From positions 1 through 8,332 of the forward strand of contig JBBQXS010000092.1 in assembly GCA_038209365.1 (NCBI GenBank): a stretch of DNA of 8,332 nt, in the 5' to 3' direction. Origin of the DNA: DASQHW01 sp038209365. Lineage in GTDB: Bacteria > Actinomycetota > Acidimicrobiia > IMCC26256 > PALSA-610. This document shows positions 1 to 7,353 of the stretch, piece by piece (position 1 is the first letter of the stretch; the number at the start of each line of letters is the position of its first letter). Made by a program: the position numbers and the translations under genes. Under the pieces are notes generated by a model, which searched no databases, had not been told where the DNA came from, and saw only the letters and a program-made list of their open reading frames with translations.

Positions 1-5
1 GTCGC

Positions 6-65
6 GCCCCCGCGTGGGGCGGGGCTCGCCCGCGGGAATCCCGGGCTTGGGGGTGCCCGCACCCC
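6..65. repeat. GC-rich palindromes downstream of the exporter
   Basis: Several short inverted repeats are packed here. GCCCC/GGGGC arms at 6-20 enclose a 5-base loop. A perfect CCCGCGGG lies at 29-36 and recurs at 89-96, both times preceded by a GCTC(C)G sequence, about 60 bp apart. GGGGTG/CACCCC arms at 50-65 enclose a 4-base loop. No coding frame of recognisable character covers this stretch. It could be a degenerate intergenic repeat or part of a transcription end region. There is no T-tract, so an intrinsic terminator is not demonstrated. Confidence 0.35.
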
Positions 66-98
66 GCCGCCGGCTTTGGGCCGCTCCGCCCGCGGGTG

Positions 99-113
99 GG
101 GGGCTGCGCCTCC
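99..113 (-). terminator. Hairpin just after the ABC exporter stop codon
   Basis: Arms GGGGGC and GCCTCC, with one G-T pair and a TGC loop, form a hairpin about 10 bases beyond the exporter's TGA stop, read on the minus strand. The position suits transcript end formation or 3' end protection. No T-run follows on the minus strand, so it would be an atypical terminator, which is common in GC-rich actinobacteria. Confidence 0.3.
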
Positions 114-123
114 AATCTGTTGG

Positions 124-3100
124 TCAGTTGGCCGCCGCGGCCGGCTCGCCGACGGCGAGCGACCACATGCGGGAGTAGGCGCCGCGGCGGGCGAGCAGCT
201 CGTCGTGTGAGCCGTCCTCGACGACACGACCCCGGTCGATGACCACGATGCGGTCGGCGAGCTTCGCGGTCTGCAAACGGTGCGCGATCAGAATCGTGGT
301 GCGCCCGTGGGCGGCGACCCCCATCGCGGCCTGCACCTTCGCCTCGGTCTGCAGATCCAGGTTCGACGTGGCTTCGTCGAGCAGCAGGATCGCCGGATTC
401 ACGAGGTGGGCGCGAGCCAGCGCGATCAGCTGACGTTGCCCCGACGACAGCGACCGTCCCCGCTCGCTCACCCATTGCAAGTACCCACCGGGCAACGACG
501 CGATGAAGTCGTGCGCACCGACGGCACGGGCCGCGGCCTCGACCTCGGCGTCGGTGGCCGACTCGCGCCCGTACGCGATGTTGTCGCGGATCGTGCCCGA
601 GAACAGGAACGCCTCTTGGGGCACGACGCCGAGCTGCTGGTGGAACGCGACCTGGTCGTACGCGTTCACCGGCACGCCGTCGACACACACCTTGCCCGCG
701 GTCGGATCGTAGAAGCGGGCGACGAGCTTGACGACGGTCGACTTCCCGGCGCCGGTCTCGCCGACCAGCGCGACGGTCTCTCCCGGCGCGATGCGCAGGT
801 CGACACCGCGCAACGCGTCGTCGATCGCGTTCGCATACCGGAACCGCACGTCGTCGAGCACGACGTCGCCGCGCAGCCGTCCCGGGAAGACCGGCTCGGC
901 CGGGGGCGGCACGGTCGTCGACGTCGCGAGCAATTCGCCGATCCGGTCGATCGCCACGCGCGCTTGCTGGTACGAGTCGAACACCTGCGACAGCTGCTGG
1001 ATCGGCGCGAAGAAGAGGTTGAGGTACAGGAGGAACGCGATCAACGAACCGACCGGGAGCGATCCGTTCGCGACGTACACGCTGCCGGCCCCGAGCACGA
1101 CCGCGGCCGCGATGTCGGAGAGGAAGTCGACGAAGGGGAAGTACAAGGCGACGAGACGCTGCGCACGGATCCGGGCGTCACGGTAGCCGGCCGCGACACC
1201 TTCGAACTGGGCCTGGTTGCGTTCCTCCCGGACGAACGCCTGCGACACGCGGACACCGGAGAGACCCTCTTGCAGGTTCGCGTTCACCGCCGCGATCTGC
1301 TCCCGGGCGGACTCGTACGCCTTCGTCGACTGCACCTTGAACCACCACGTCGCGACCACGAGCGCAGGCACGATGGTCGCCGTCACGAGTGCGAGAGATG
1401 GATTCATGATGGTCAGCGCCACGCCGACGCCGGCGAACGTCACGAAGTTCACCAGCGCGGTGATGAGACCGTTCTGCAACAACTGTGACAGTGCGTCGAT
1501 GTCGGTCGTCATGCGGGTCATGATGCGACCCGCCATCTCCTGCTCGTAATAGTCCACGCCGAGTCGTTGCAACTGCGCGAACACCTTCACACGCAACGCG
1601 TGCAGAAGTCGCTCCGACGTGCGCCCCATCACGCGCGTCTGCGCCCACATCACGAGCCAGTCGAACGCGACGACCGCAAGGAACGCGCCCGCGATTGCCG
1701 TCAGCGCCGCGGTGGAATGCTGCAGCACACCCCGGTCGATCCCGTACCGCACGAGCAGCGGACCGGCAAGTGTGCACATGGCGTCGGTGGCGACGAGCGC
1801 GAGCCCCACGAAGAGCCAGCCGCGGTACGGGCGCAGGAAGCGAAGGAAGCCGAAGCTGGGCGCCGGCGCGGTCTCGGCCGCGACGTCGACGTGCGGGTCT
1901 GCGGTCGCCGGTGCCAGCGCGTCGACCCGCGCGAGGAGTTCCGGTGTCGGCGCCAACGCGCCGCCGAAGTTCCCCATCCCGCCGACCCAGCCCCCACCGC
2001 CACCTCCGCCGAAGCGCATGGCGGCGGGATTCGCGGGCCGGGTGCTGTCGGCGATCTGCGCGGTGCGAAGCTCGTGGTCATCGAGCCCACGCCACGCGGC
2101 GGGCGTGATCCCGCCGACCTGCTCATTGCCGGCGGACACCGTCTCGTCCACGGCGTCGAGGCCCTCCGCGTCGTCACCGGGACCCGACAGCAGCAAGCGG
2201 TAGAGCGAACAGCGCGCCCACAGCTCCTCGTTGGTGCCGGTGTCGACGACGCGTCCCTTGTCGACGACGACGATGCGGTCGGCGAGCGACAACGTCGAAC
2301 GGCGGTGCGCGATCAGGATGGTGCTGCGGCCGCGCGCAATGCGGCGCAGGGTCGCGTGGATCTCCTCCTCGATCCGCGCGTCGACCGACGAGGTCGCGTC
2401 GTCGAGCAACAAGATGCGCGGATCGGAGAGCAACGCACGGGCAAGCGCCACCCGCTGGCGCTGACCACCCGACAGGGTGAGGCCCTGCTCGCCGACGACC
2501 GTGTCGTAGCCCTGCGGTAGTCGCTCGATGAACTCGTGCGCCTCCGCCGCCCGCGCGGCCGCCTCGACCTCCGCAGCCGTCGCGTCGGGCCGGCCGAACG
2601 CGATGTTCGCGGTGATCGAGTCGGAGAACAGGAACGAGTCCTCGAACACCACACCGATGTTGCGCCGCAGTGACTGGAGCGACACGTCACGCACATCGAC
2701 GCCATCAACGGTGACGCGTCCCGCGTGGACATCGTAGAAACGCGGCAGCAGCAGTCCGACCGTCGACTTCCCCGAGCCCGAGCTGCCGACGAGCGCGATC
2801 GTCTCGCCGGGCATCACCGTCACCGAGAAGTCGGACAGCACCGGCTCGGTCGACGTGTAGCCGAACGTCACGCCGTCGAACACGACTTCCCCGCGAGTCA
2901 CCGTGAGCTCGCGGGCATCGGGGGCGTCCTGCACGAACGGTGTCGAGTCGAGCAGGTCGAAGATCCGCTCGGCGCCGGCGCGCGCCAGCTGACCGACGGT
3001 AAGGATCGCGGCGAGCATCCGCACCGGCGGCGTCAGTTGCAGCATGTACGTCGAGAACGCAAGGAAGGTGCCGAGGCTGATGCGCCCGTCGAGCGCGAGC

Positions 3101-3897
3101 CAGCCGCCGAGCAGGAGGACCGCGACCTGCCCCACGGCGGGGATCGTCTGCATCGCCGGCTGCAGCCGTGCCTGGAGGTCGACGAGTCGGACGCGCGACC
3201 CGAACATTCGCTCGGAGCGCCGCGCGAGCCGCTCGAGCTCGCGGGCCTCCTGCCCGAAGCCCTTCACCACACGGACCCCGGTGACGTCTTCTTCGACGAC
3301 GTTGGCGACCTCGCCCGCCTTCTGCTGGGCGTCCCAGCTCGCGGGGAACACCGACGTGCGCAGCTTCAACGCGGTGAACAACAACGCGGGCGCGACCGCG
3401 AGCATCACCAGCGCGAGCAGGGGTGAGAGCCACAGCATCACGCCGAGCGACACCACGAACATCAGCACGTTGCCGACGCCGATCGGCAGGAACTGCAGGA
3501 AGCCCTGCAGCAACGCGACGTCGGACGACGCCCGGCTGACGAGCTGACCGGTTTGCAGCTCGTCGTGGCGCGCGAAATCGAGCCGTTGGAGCTGGCGGAA
3601 GATCGCGGTGCGCAAGTCGTGCTGGACATCGAGCGCGATGCGCCCTCCCCGGTACCGACGCACGTACGCGAGGCCGAACCGGATCACCCCCAGGCCGATC
3701 AGCAACGTCAGCCACGGTGCGAGCGGGTGGCGCGGCACCCGGATGACGTCGTCGACGATCACCTTCTCCACCAGCGGCAGCATCGACTGGATCAGCTGCC
3801 CGCCGATCGCGACCCCGAACGCGAGAAACGCATCCTTCTTGTGCGGCTTCATGTAGCCGACGAGCCGGCGAACCCAGCCGGGCTTCTTTCGGCTCAC
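124..3897 (-). CDS. Fused double ABC multidrug-type exporter (TMD-NBD-TMD-NBD), Rv0194-like
   Basis: A 1257-residue inner-membrane ATP-driven exporter carries both halves of a type IV (ABCB-like) transporter in one chain. Half 1 has about six membrane helices (residues 22-300), then an ATPase domain: Walker A G371-T379 with K377, LSGGQ 475-479, Walker B ending D499-D500, H-loop H531. Half 2 repeats this: membrane helices about 690-970, Walker A G1046-T1054 with K1052, Q-loop Q1094, LSSGQ 1150-1154, Walker B D1174-E1175, H1206. A linker at about 573-680 contains seven glycines (630-636). The first ATPase has Asp at the catalytic Glu position (D500) and Glu at the Q-loop position (E419), so one ATP site looks degenerate. 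The fused layout is that of Mycobacterium tuberculosis Rv0194, a reported multidrug exporter. The start is GTG at 3897, overlapping the MarR stop as GTGA, with GAGG 7 bases upstream. Lipid, drug or metabolite export are all possible; the substrate is unknown. Confidence 0.93.
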   Translation of the reverse strand: MSRKKPGWVRRLVGYMKPHKKDAFLAFGVAIGGQLIQSMLPLVEKVIVDDVIRVPRHPLAPWLTLLIGLGVIRFGLAYVRRYRGGRIALDVQHDLRTAIFRQLQRLDFARHDELQTGQLVSRASSDVALLQGFLQFLPIGVGNVLMFVVSLGVMLWLSPLLALVMLAVAPALLFTALKLRTSVFPASWDAQQKAGEVANVVEEDVTGVRVVKGFGQEARELERLARRSERMFGSRVRLVDLQARLQPAMQTIPAVGQVAVLLLGGWLALDGRISLGTFLAFSTYMLQLTPPVRMLAAILTVGQLARAGAERIFDLLDSTPFVQDAPDARELTVTRGEVVFDGVTFGYTSTEPVLSDFSVTVMPGETIALVGSSGSGKSTVGLLLPRFYDVHAGRVTVDGVDVRDVSLQSLRRNIGVVFEDSFLFSDSITANIAFGRPDATAAEVEAAARAAEAHEFIERLPQGYDTVVGEQGLTLSGGQRQRVALARALLSDPRILLLDDATSSVDARIEEEIHATLRRIARGRSTILIAHRRSTLSLADRIVVVDKGRVVDTGTNEELWARCSLYRLLLSGPGDDAEGLDAVDETVSAGNEQVGGITPAAWRGLDDHELRTAQIADSTRPANPAAMRFGGGGGGGWVGGMGNFGGALAPTPELLARVDALAPATADPHVDVAAETAPAPSFGFLRFLRPYRGWLFVGLALVATDAMCTLAGPLLVRYGIDRGVLQHSTAALTAIAGAFLAVVAFDWLVMWAQTRVMGRTSERLLHALRVKVFAQLQRLGVDYYEQEMAGRIMTRMTTDIDALSQLLQNGLITALVNFVTFAGVGVALTIMNPSLALVTATIVPALVVATWWFKVQSTKAYESAREQIAAVNANLQEGLSGVRVSQAFVREERNQAQFEGVAAGYRDARIRAQRLVALYFPFVDFLSDIAAAVVLGAGSVYVANGSLPVGSLIAFLLYLNLFFAPIQQLSQVFDSYQQARVAIDRIGELLATSTTVPPPAEPVFPGRLRGDVVLDDVRFRYANAIDDALRGVDLRIAPGETVALVGETGAGKSTVVKLVARFYDPTAGKVCVDGVPVNAYDQVAFHQQLGVVPQEAFLFSGTIRDNIAYGRESATDAEVEAAARAVGAHDFIASLPGGYLQWVSERGRSLSSGQRQLIALARAHLVNPAILLLDEATSNLDLQTEAKVQAAMGVAAHGRTTILIAHRLQTAKLADRIVVIDRGRVVEDGSHDELLARRGAYSRMWSLAVGEPAAAAN

Positions 3898-4343
3898 GCG
3901 CGTACCTCGCCCCGCAGGCGCGCGTGCATGCGCGACGCGAGCGCGTCGTCTAGGTCGCCCAGCGCCGACAGCAATGCGACACGGTCGCTTGCGTGGCCGA
4001 GAATCCTCTCGAGCGTCGCGGCCATCTCCCGCTCCGCCGCGCGCAGCGCCTGTTGGCCGGGCTTGGTGAGCGTGATCCGGATCGAGCGGCGGTCGCCCTG
4101 CACCGACGCCCGCTCGATGCAGCCACGTTCGACCAGGCCGTCGACAACGGCGGTGATCGTGGGCTTGGCAACCGCGAGGCGCTCGGCCAGCAGCGACGAC
4201 CGCTCGTCACCGGCGGCCACCAGCGCGAGCACGCGGTACTGCGCCAGCGTGAGGTCGCACTCGCCGGCCGCTCGCTCGAGCGCCCGGGCCGAGAGCGCCA
4301 ACGCCCGCGCGGCGCGCAAGAGGTCGGGATCCGTCACAGACAC
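3894..4343 (-). CDS. MarR-family transcriptional regulator
   Basis: A 149-residue winged-helix repressor of usual MarR length, expected to bind DNA as a dimer and release it on binding a small ligand. The N- and C-terminal helices (about 5-28 and 95-143) would form the dimer interface. The helix-turn-helix lies at about 47-73, with a recognition helix rich in T/V (residues 58-72). The wing carries the typical GDRRS motif at 83-87, followed by the strand IRITLT. It is the first gene of an operon with the ABC exporter and overlaps it by 4 bases, the classic regulator-exporter arrangement. It faces the kinase gene across 63 bp, so it probably represses its own operon and perhaps the divergent one. 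The GTG at 4343 has no Shine-Dalgarno. A second in-frame GTG at 4337 lies 7 bases after a TATCCT box and could be the start of a leaderless message, giving a protein two residues shorter. Confidence 0.92.
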   Translation of the reverse strand: MSVTDPDLLRAARALALSARALERAAGECDLTLAQYRVLALVAAGDERSSLLAERLAVAKPTITAVVDGLVERGCIERASVQGDRRSIRITLTKPGQQALRAAEREMAATLERILGHASDRVALLSALGDLDDALASRMHARLRGEVRA

Positions 4344-4344
4344 A

Positions 4345-4350
4345 AGGATA
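4345..4350 (-). promoter_or_regulatory. Candidate -10 box of the MarR-exporter operon
   Basis: On the minus strand this reads TATCCT, a match to TAnnnT. With normal spacing transcription would begin at about 4338, next to the in-frame GTG at 4337, giving a leaderless or nearly leaderless mRNA. That would explain the missing ribosome binding site. No good -35 hexamer is visible; actinobacterial -35 elements are often weak. Confidence 0.35.
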
Positions 4351-4393
4351 CCGAACCATTAGATGCCCGAACTATCCCTCGCCCGCGTCATGG

Positions 4394-4399
4394 CAATAT
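4394..4399 (+). promoter_or_regulatory. Possible -10 box of the kinase-lyase operon
   Basis: CAATAT lies 7 bases before the kinase ATG in a locally AT-rich patch. The spacing would give a transcript starting at or one base before the ATG, again leaderless, which agrees with the absence of any purine-rich ribosome binding site there. The hexamer matches the -10 consensus only partly and no clear -35 is seen. Confidence 0.22.
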
Positions 4400-4406
4400 T
4401 CACTCG

Positions 4407-5936
4407 ATGAGTTACGCGATCGGCGTCGACGTCGGCACGACCAACGTGAAGGCCGCCCTCGTTGCCGACGACGGCACGCTGCTCGCGAGCGCCCATCGTC
4501 CCCTGCACACCGAGAAGCGGGGTGAGGTCGCCGAGCAGGACGCCGACACGATGTGGGCCCGCCTCGCGGACGCGGTGCGCGAGCTCACCGCGGTCCACCC
4601 CGCCGAGGCCGCGGCGGTCGCGGCATTCGGTGTGTGCACGCAGTACTCGTCGATCGTCGCGATCGACGAGAAGGGGCTTCCGGTCGCCCCGATGCTGATG
4701 TGGCAGGACCAGCGCGGCACCGACCACTGCTTCGACATCATGGGCCGGGACGAGGGTGCGTTCATGACGTGGGTCGAGCGTCACGGCATCCCGACGATCG
4801 GGAGCGGCCTGTCGCTCGGCCACATCCTGTACATGCAACACGACCGACCCGAGGTGCACGCCCGCACCGCTGCGTATGTCGAGCCGATGGACTACGTCAC
4901 CGCGCGTGCCACGGGACGCATCACGGCGAGTCAGCACAGCACGTACATGTTCCAGTTGTGCGACAACCGCACGCTGGGTGTCACCGCGTACGACGATGAC
5001 CTGGTGAAGCTCGCGGGTGTCGATCCCACGCGGTTGCCGCCGCTGGTGCGGGTCGACGAAGCCGCCGGGCCACTGCTGCCCGATGTCGCGAGCGAGCTCG
5101 GTCTGCCCGCCGGCGTCACCGTGTATGCCGGGACCAACGACACCGTGACGGTCGCGGTGGCGGGGGGAGCATTCGTCGACGGCCGCGCCGGCCTCGCGAT
5201 CGGCACGACGAGCGTGCTCGTCGATGCCGTCGACGAGTTCCGTGTCGACCTGGACCACCAGCTGTTCTCGATGCCCGGCCCCTATGTCGACCGGTACGTC
5301 GTGTGCGCGGAGAACGGCCTGGGCGGCAAGGTCCTCGAACACGTGCTGCAGAACATGGTGTACGCGACCGACGAGATGGGCGATCACCGCGTCGACGATG
5401 CGTTCGCCTCGCTCGACCCGTTGCTGCGCGCGACGGCACCGGGCGCGGGCGGAGTGATGTTCCTGCCGTGGTTGAACGGCTCGCTCGCGCCCGGCGGTGA
5501 CGCCAACATGCGCGGCGGTTTCGTGCACATGTCGCTGGACACGACCCGGCGCGACATGCTCCGGGCAGTGGTCGAGGGCATCGCCCACAACCTCGGATGG
5601 CTCCTGCCCCACGTCGAGACCTTCACCGGCGCGGGAATCGACGAGGTCGCGTTCGTCGGCGGCGCCGCCCGCTCGCCGGCGTGGTGCGGGATCCTCGCCG
5701 ACGTGCTCGCGCGTCCGGTCACTGCGCTGCACGCACCCGATCGGTCCGTGGCGCGCGCAACGGCACTCCTGGCGCTGCAACGCCACGGTGTGCTGACGCG
5801 CGCCGACCTCGACCACATTCCCGCCGGCGACCGGTTCGAGCCCACCGCCGCGCACCGCGAGCACTACGGCATCCGACAAGCACAGTTCGAAGCCGCGTAC
5901 GCGGCGCTCCTTCCGATCAGCGAGGCCCTCCCATGA
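4407..5936 (+). CDS. FGGY-family carbohydrate kinase (xylulokinase-like)
   Basis: A 509-residue cytoplasmic kinase that should transfer the ATP gamma-phosphate to a hydroxyl of a sugar, polyol or related substrate. The length is typical of the FGGY family. Domain 1 begins with the phosphate-binding motif GVDVGTTNVKA (residues 6-16, D8). A substrate-side WQDQR lies at 99-103, and EPMDY at 159-163 matches the region before the family's 'LTG' element (here ATG). The catalytic base is probably D245 in GTNDT. GTTS at 266-269 and GGAARSPAW at 418-426 are the ATP phosphate and adenosine elements of domain 2. The ATG at 4407 is chosen because the protein then starts four residues before the conserved IGVD; longer reading would run through the opposing MarR gene. 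It overlaps the next gene by ATGA. Xylulokinase-like is the nearest label, but the PLP lyase partner argues against ordinary xylulose use; the true substrate is unknown. Confidence 0.9.
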   Translation: MSYAIGVDVGTTNVKAALVADDGTLLASAHRPLHTEKRGEVAEQDADTMWARLADAVRELTAVHPAEAAAVAAFGVCTQYSSIVAIDEKGLPVAPMLMWQDQRGTDHCFDIMGRDEGAFMTWVERHGIPTIGSGLSLGHILYMQHDRPEVHARTAAYVEPMDYVTARATGRITASQHSTYMFQLCDNRTLGVTAYDDDLVKLAGVDPTRLPPLVRVDEAAGPLLPDVASELGLPAGVTVYAGTNDTVTVAVAGGAFVDGRAGLAIGTTSVLVDAVDEFRVDLDHQLFSMPGPYVDRYVVCAENGLGGKVLEHVLQNMVYATDEMGDHRVDDAFASLDPLLRATAPGAGGVMFLPWLNGSLAPGGDANMRGGFVHMSLDTTRRDMLRAVVEGIAHNLGWLLPHVETFTGAGIDEVAFVGGAARSPAWCGILADVLARPVTALHAPDRSVARATALLALQRHGVLTRADLDHIPAGDRFEPTAAHREHYGIRQAQFEAAYAALLPISEALP

Positions 5937-7330
5937 GTAGCTCCTACCCGTATGCGCAAACGCACGACGTGATCCGCGGCATGCCGTCCGAAGGGCGCGC
6001 ACGCGCGTCGATCCTGCAGGAGCTGGAAGGCTTCGCCCACGACGAAGACCGCATGTGGGAGACCGGCAAGTGCTCGGGCACCATGTACTGCGGCGACCAC
6101 GAGCACTACGAGTTCATGGGTCGCGCGTTCGAGCTGTTCGCGCACGTGAATGCGTTGCAGCGCGACATGTGTCCGAGCATGACCAAGTGCGAGGGCGAAA
6201 TCATCGCGATGACCCTCAACCTGCTGCACGCCGACGCAGTCACCGGCACCGAGCCGGCCGGCCTCGTGACGTCGGGAGGGAGCGGGAGCATCCTGCACTC
6301 GGTGCTCGCGTACCGCGAAGCGGGCCGGGACCAGCGCGGCATCGACCGTCCCAACTTCCTCAAGCCCGAGACCGCGCACCCGGCGTTCGACAAGGCATGT
6401 CATCTCCTCGGGGTCGAGTGCCGGCACGTTCCCGTCGACCCGAAGACGACGCTCGCAGACGTCGACGCGATGGCATCCGCGATCGACGGGAACACGATCG
6501 CGATGGTGGGCTCGGCCTGCAACTACGGCTACGGCACGATCGACCCGATCAGCGAGATGTCCGACCTCGCCCTGGCGCAGGGGATCGGTCTGCACGTCGA
6601 CGGATGTCTGGGCGGCTTCATCCTGCCGTGGGGACAGGAGCTCGGCTACGACATCCCGGTGTTCGACTTCCGCGTCCCGGGCGTCTCGAGCATCTCGGCC
6701 GACACGCACAAGTACGGCTACGGGTTCAAGGGAACGTCGGTGCTCGCGTTTCGCGACAAGGCCCTGCGCAACAGCCAGTACTTCTTCATCACGGACTGGA
6801 CCGGTGGCAAGTACGCGTCGCCGGGCATCGAAGGTTCGCGCTCCGGCGGCCTGCTGGCCGCGACCTGGGCGGCGATGGTGAGCATGGGCCGCGACGGCTA
6901 CCTGCGTTATGCGCGCCAGATCTTCGAAACGGCGTTCGCGATGCAGGACGCCGTGCGGTCGCATCCCGAGCTGCGGATCATGGGCGCCAATCCCACGTTC
7001 TGCTTCAGCTTCACGAGCGACGCGTTCGACATCTACCACATCAACGACTTCATGCGGACCAAGGGCTGGCGCTTCAACGGCCAGCAATATCCGAACGCGA
7101 TACACATGGCGGTGACGCGTCCGCAGACGCAACCCGGCCTGGTCGACGCCTTCACGCGTGACCTCGCCGAAGCCGTGCAATACGCGCACGAGCACAAGGA
7201 AGACAAGCCGGCGACCGGCGCCGTGTACGGCGGCATCGAGGGCGGCATGACGTCGGAGGCCGACGAGTTCATCCGCTCCGTGATGGCCGACATGCTCGAC
7301 AAGCACCAGGGCCTGCCGCGGGAAGCGTGA
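5933..7330 (+). CDS. PLP-dependent lyase of the sphingosine-1-phosphate lyase family
   Basis: A 465-residue fold-type I PLP enzyme. Characterised relatives cleave the C2-C3 bond of sphingosine 1-phosphate to a fatty aldehyde and phosphoethanolamine. Matches seen by eye to yeast and human enzymes run over the whole length: GKCSGTMY (45-52), TSGGSGS (113-119), H149 in the PLP-stacking HPAFDKA, HVDGCLGGF (221-229) with D223 for the pyridine nitrogen, SADTHKYGYGFKG (255-267) with Schiff-base K260 and second conserved lysine K266, DWTGGKYASPGIEGSR (288-303), FDIYHI (365-370), and a C-terminal GAVYG (429-433). There is no N-terminal membrane anchor, as in bacterial S1P lyases, so it is predicted cytosolic. 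Departures from the usual motif are S-G for T-E in GGTES and G for A in HVDAC. Translation is coupled to the kinase by ATGA overlap, with GAGG 7 bases upstream. Automatic labels such as glutamate decarboxylase or aspartate aminotransferase family would be less accurate. Confidence 0.88.
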   Translation: MSSSYPYAQTHDVIRGMPSEGRARASILQELEGFAHDEDRMWETGKCSGTMYCGDHEHYEFMGRAFELFAHVNALQRDMCPSMTKCEGEIIAMTLNLLHADAVTGTEPAGLVTSGGSGSILHSVLAYREAGRDQRGIDRPNFLKPETAHPAFDKACHLLGVECRHVPVDPKTTLADVDAMASAIDGNTIAMVGSACNYGYGTIDPISEMSDLALAQGIGLHVDGCLGGFILPWGQELGYDIPVFDFRVPGVSSISADTHKYGYGFKGTSVLAFRDKALRNSQYFFITDWTGGKYASPGIEGSRSGGLLAATWAAMVSMGRDGYLRYARQIFETAFAMQDAVRSHPELRIMGANPTFCFSFTSDAFDIYHINDFMRTKGWRFNGQQYPNAIHMAVTRPQTQPGLVDAFTRDLAEAVQYAHEHKEDKPATGAVYGGIEGGMTSEADEFIRSVMADMLDKHQGLPREA

Positions 7331-7353
7331 TCCGGGAGGGCCGCCGCCCCGGA
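7331..7353 (+). terminator. Possible 3' hairpin of the kinase-lyase operon
   Basis: TCCGGG and CCCGGA form a 6-bp stem with an 11-base loop immediately after the lyase stop codon. A second small palindrome, GAACA-GGC-TGTTC, follows at 7352-7364 and shares two bases with it. Neither has a T-run. They could end or stabilise the operon mRNA, but this is weak evidence. Confidence 0.28.

Larger units (their letters stand above)
4344..4406. promoter_or_regulatory. Divergent promoter region with putative MarR operator
   Basis: This 63-bp gap between the divergent MarR and kinase genes must hold both promoters. CCGAAC occurs twice in direct orientation (4351-4356 and 4367-4372, 16 bp apart). GGATA at 4346-4350 and TATCC at 4373-4377 form inverted arms around both copies, and CAT-TAG-ATG lies between them (4357-4365). 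The region is clearly less GC-rich than its surroundings. Repeats overlapping the MarR -10 box fit an autorepressor site. The operator role is inferred from position and symmetry, not from a known consensus. Confidence 0.5.

Noticed and set aside
1990..2010. Poly-C-like tract encoding seven glycines as a phase-variation slippage tract
   Set aside because: The codons are mixed and the longest uninterrupted C run is short, so slippage is not favoured. The frame stays open through it.
280..2520. Two long plus-strand open frames (280-1488 and 1567-2520) opposite the exporter
   Set aside because: Shadow frames of the exporter: Arg/Glu/Asp-rich low-complexity translations, no motifs and no plausible ribosome binding sites.
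3993..4406. Upstream extension of the kinase reading frame
   Set aside because: It would run antisense through the MarR gene. The family's N-terminal motif begins right after the ATG at 4407.
4359..6002. Long open frame of about 547 codons on the minus strand across the kinase gene
   Set aside because: It mirrors the kinase codons, shows no family motif, and is rich in Arg/His/Val as expected for the shadow of a GC-rich gene.
5864..7306. 480-codon open frame on the minus strand opposite the S1P-lyase-type gene
   Set aside because: The translation has no recognisable domain and has biased Arg/Val/His composition. The plus strand has a complete, motif-rich enzyme.
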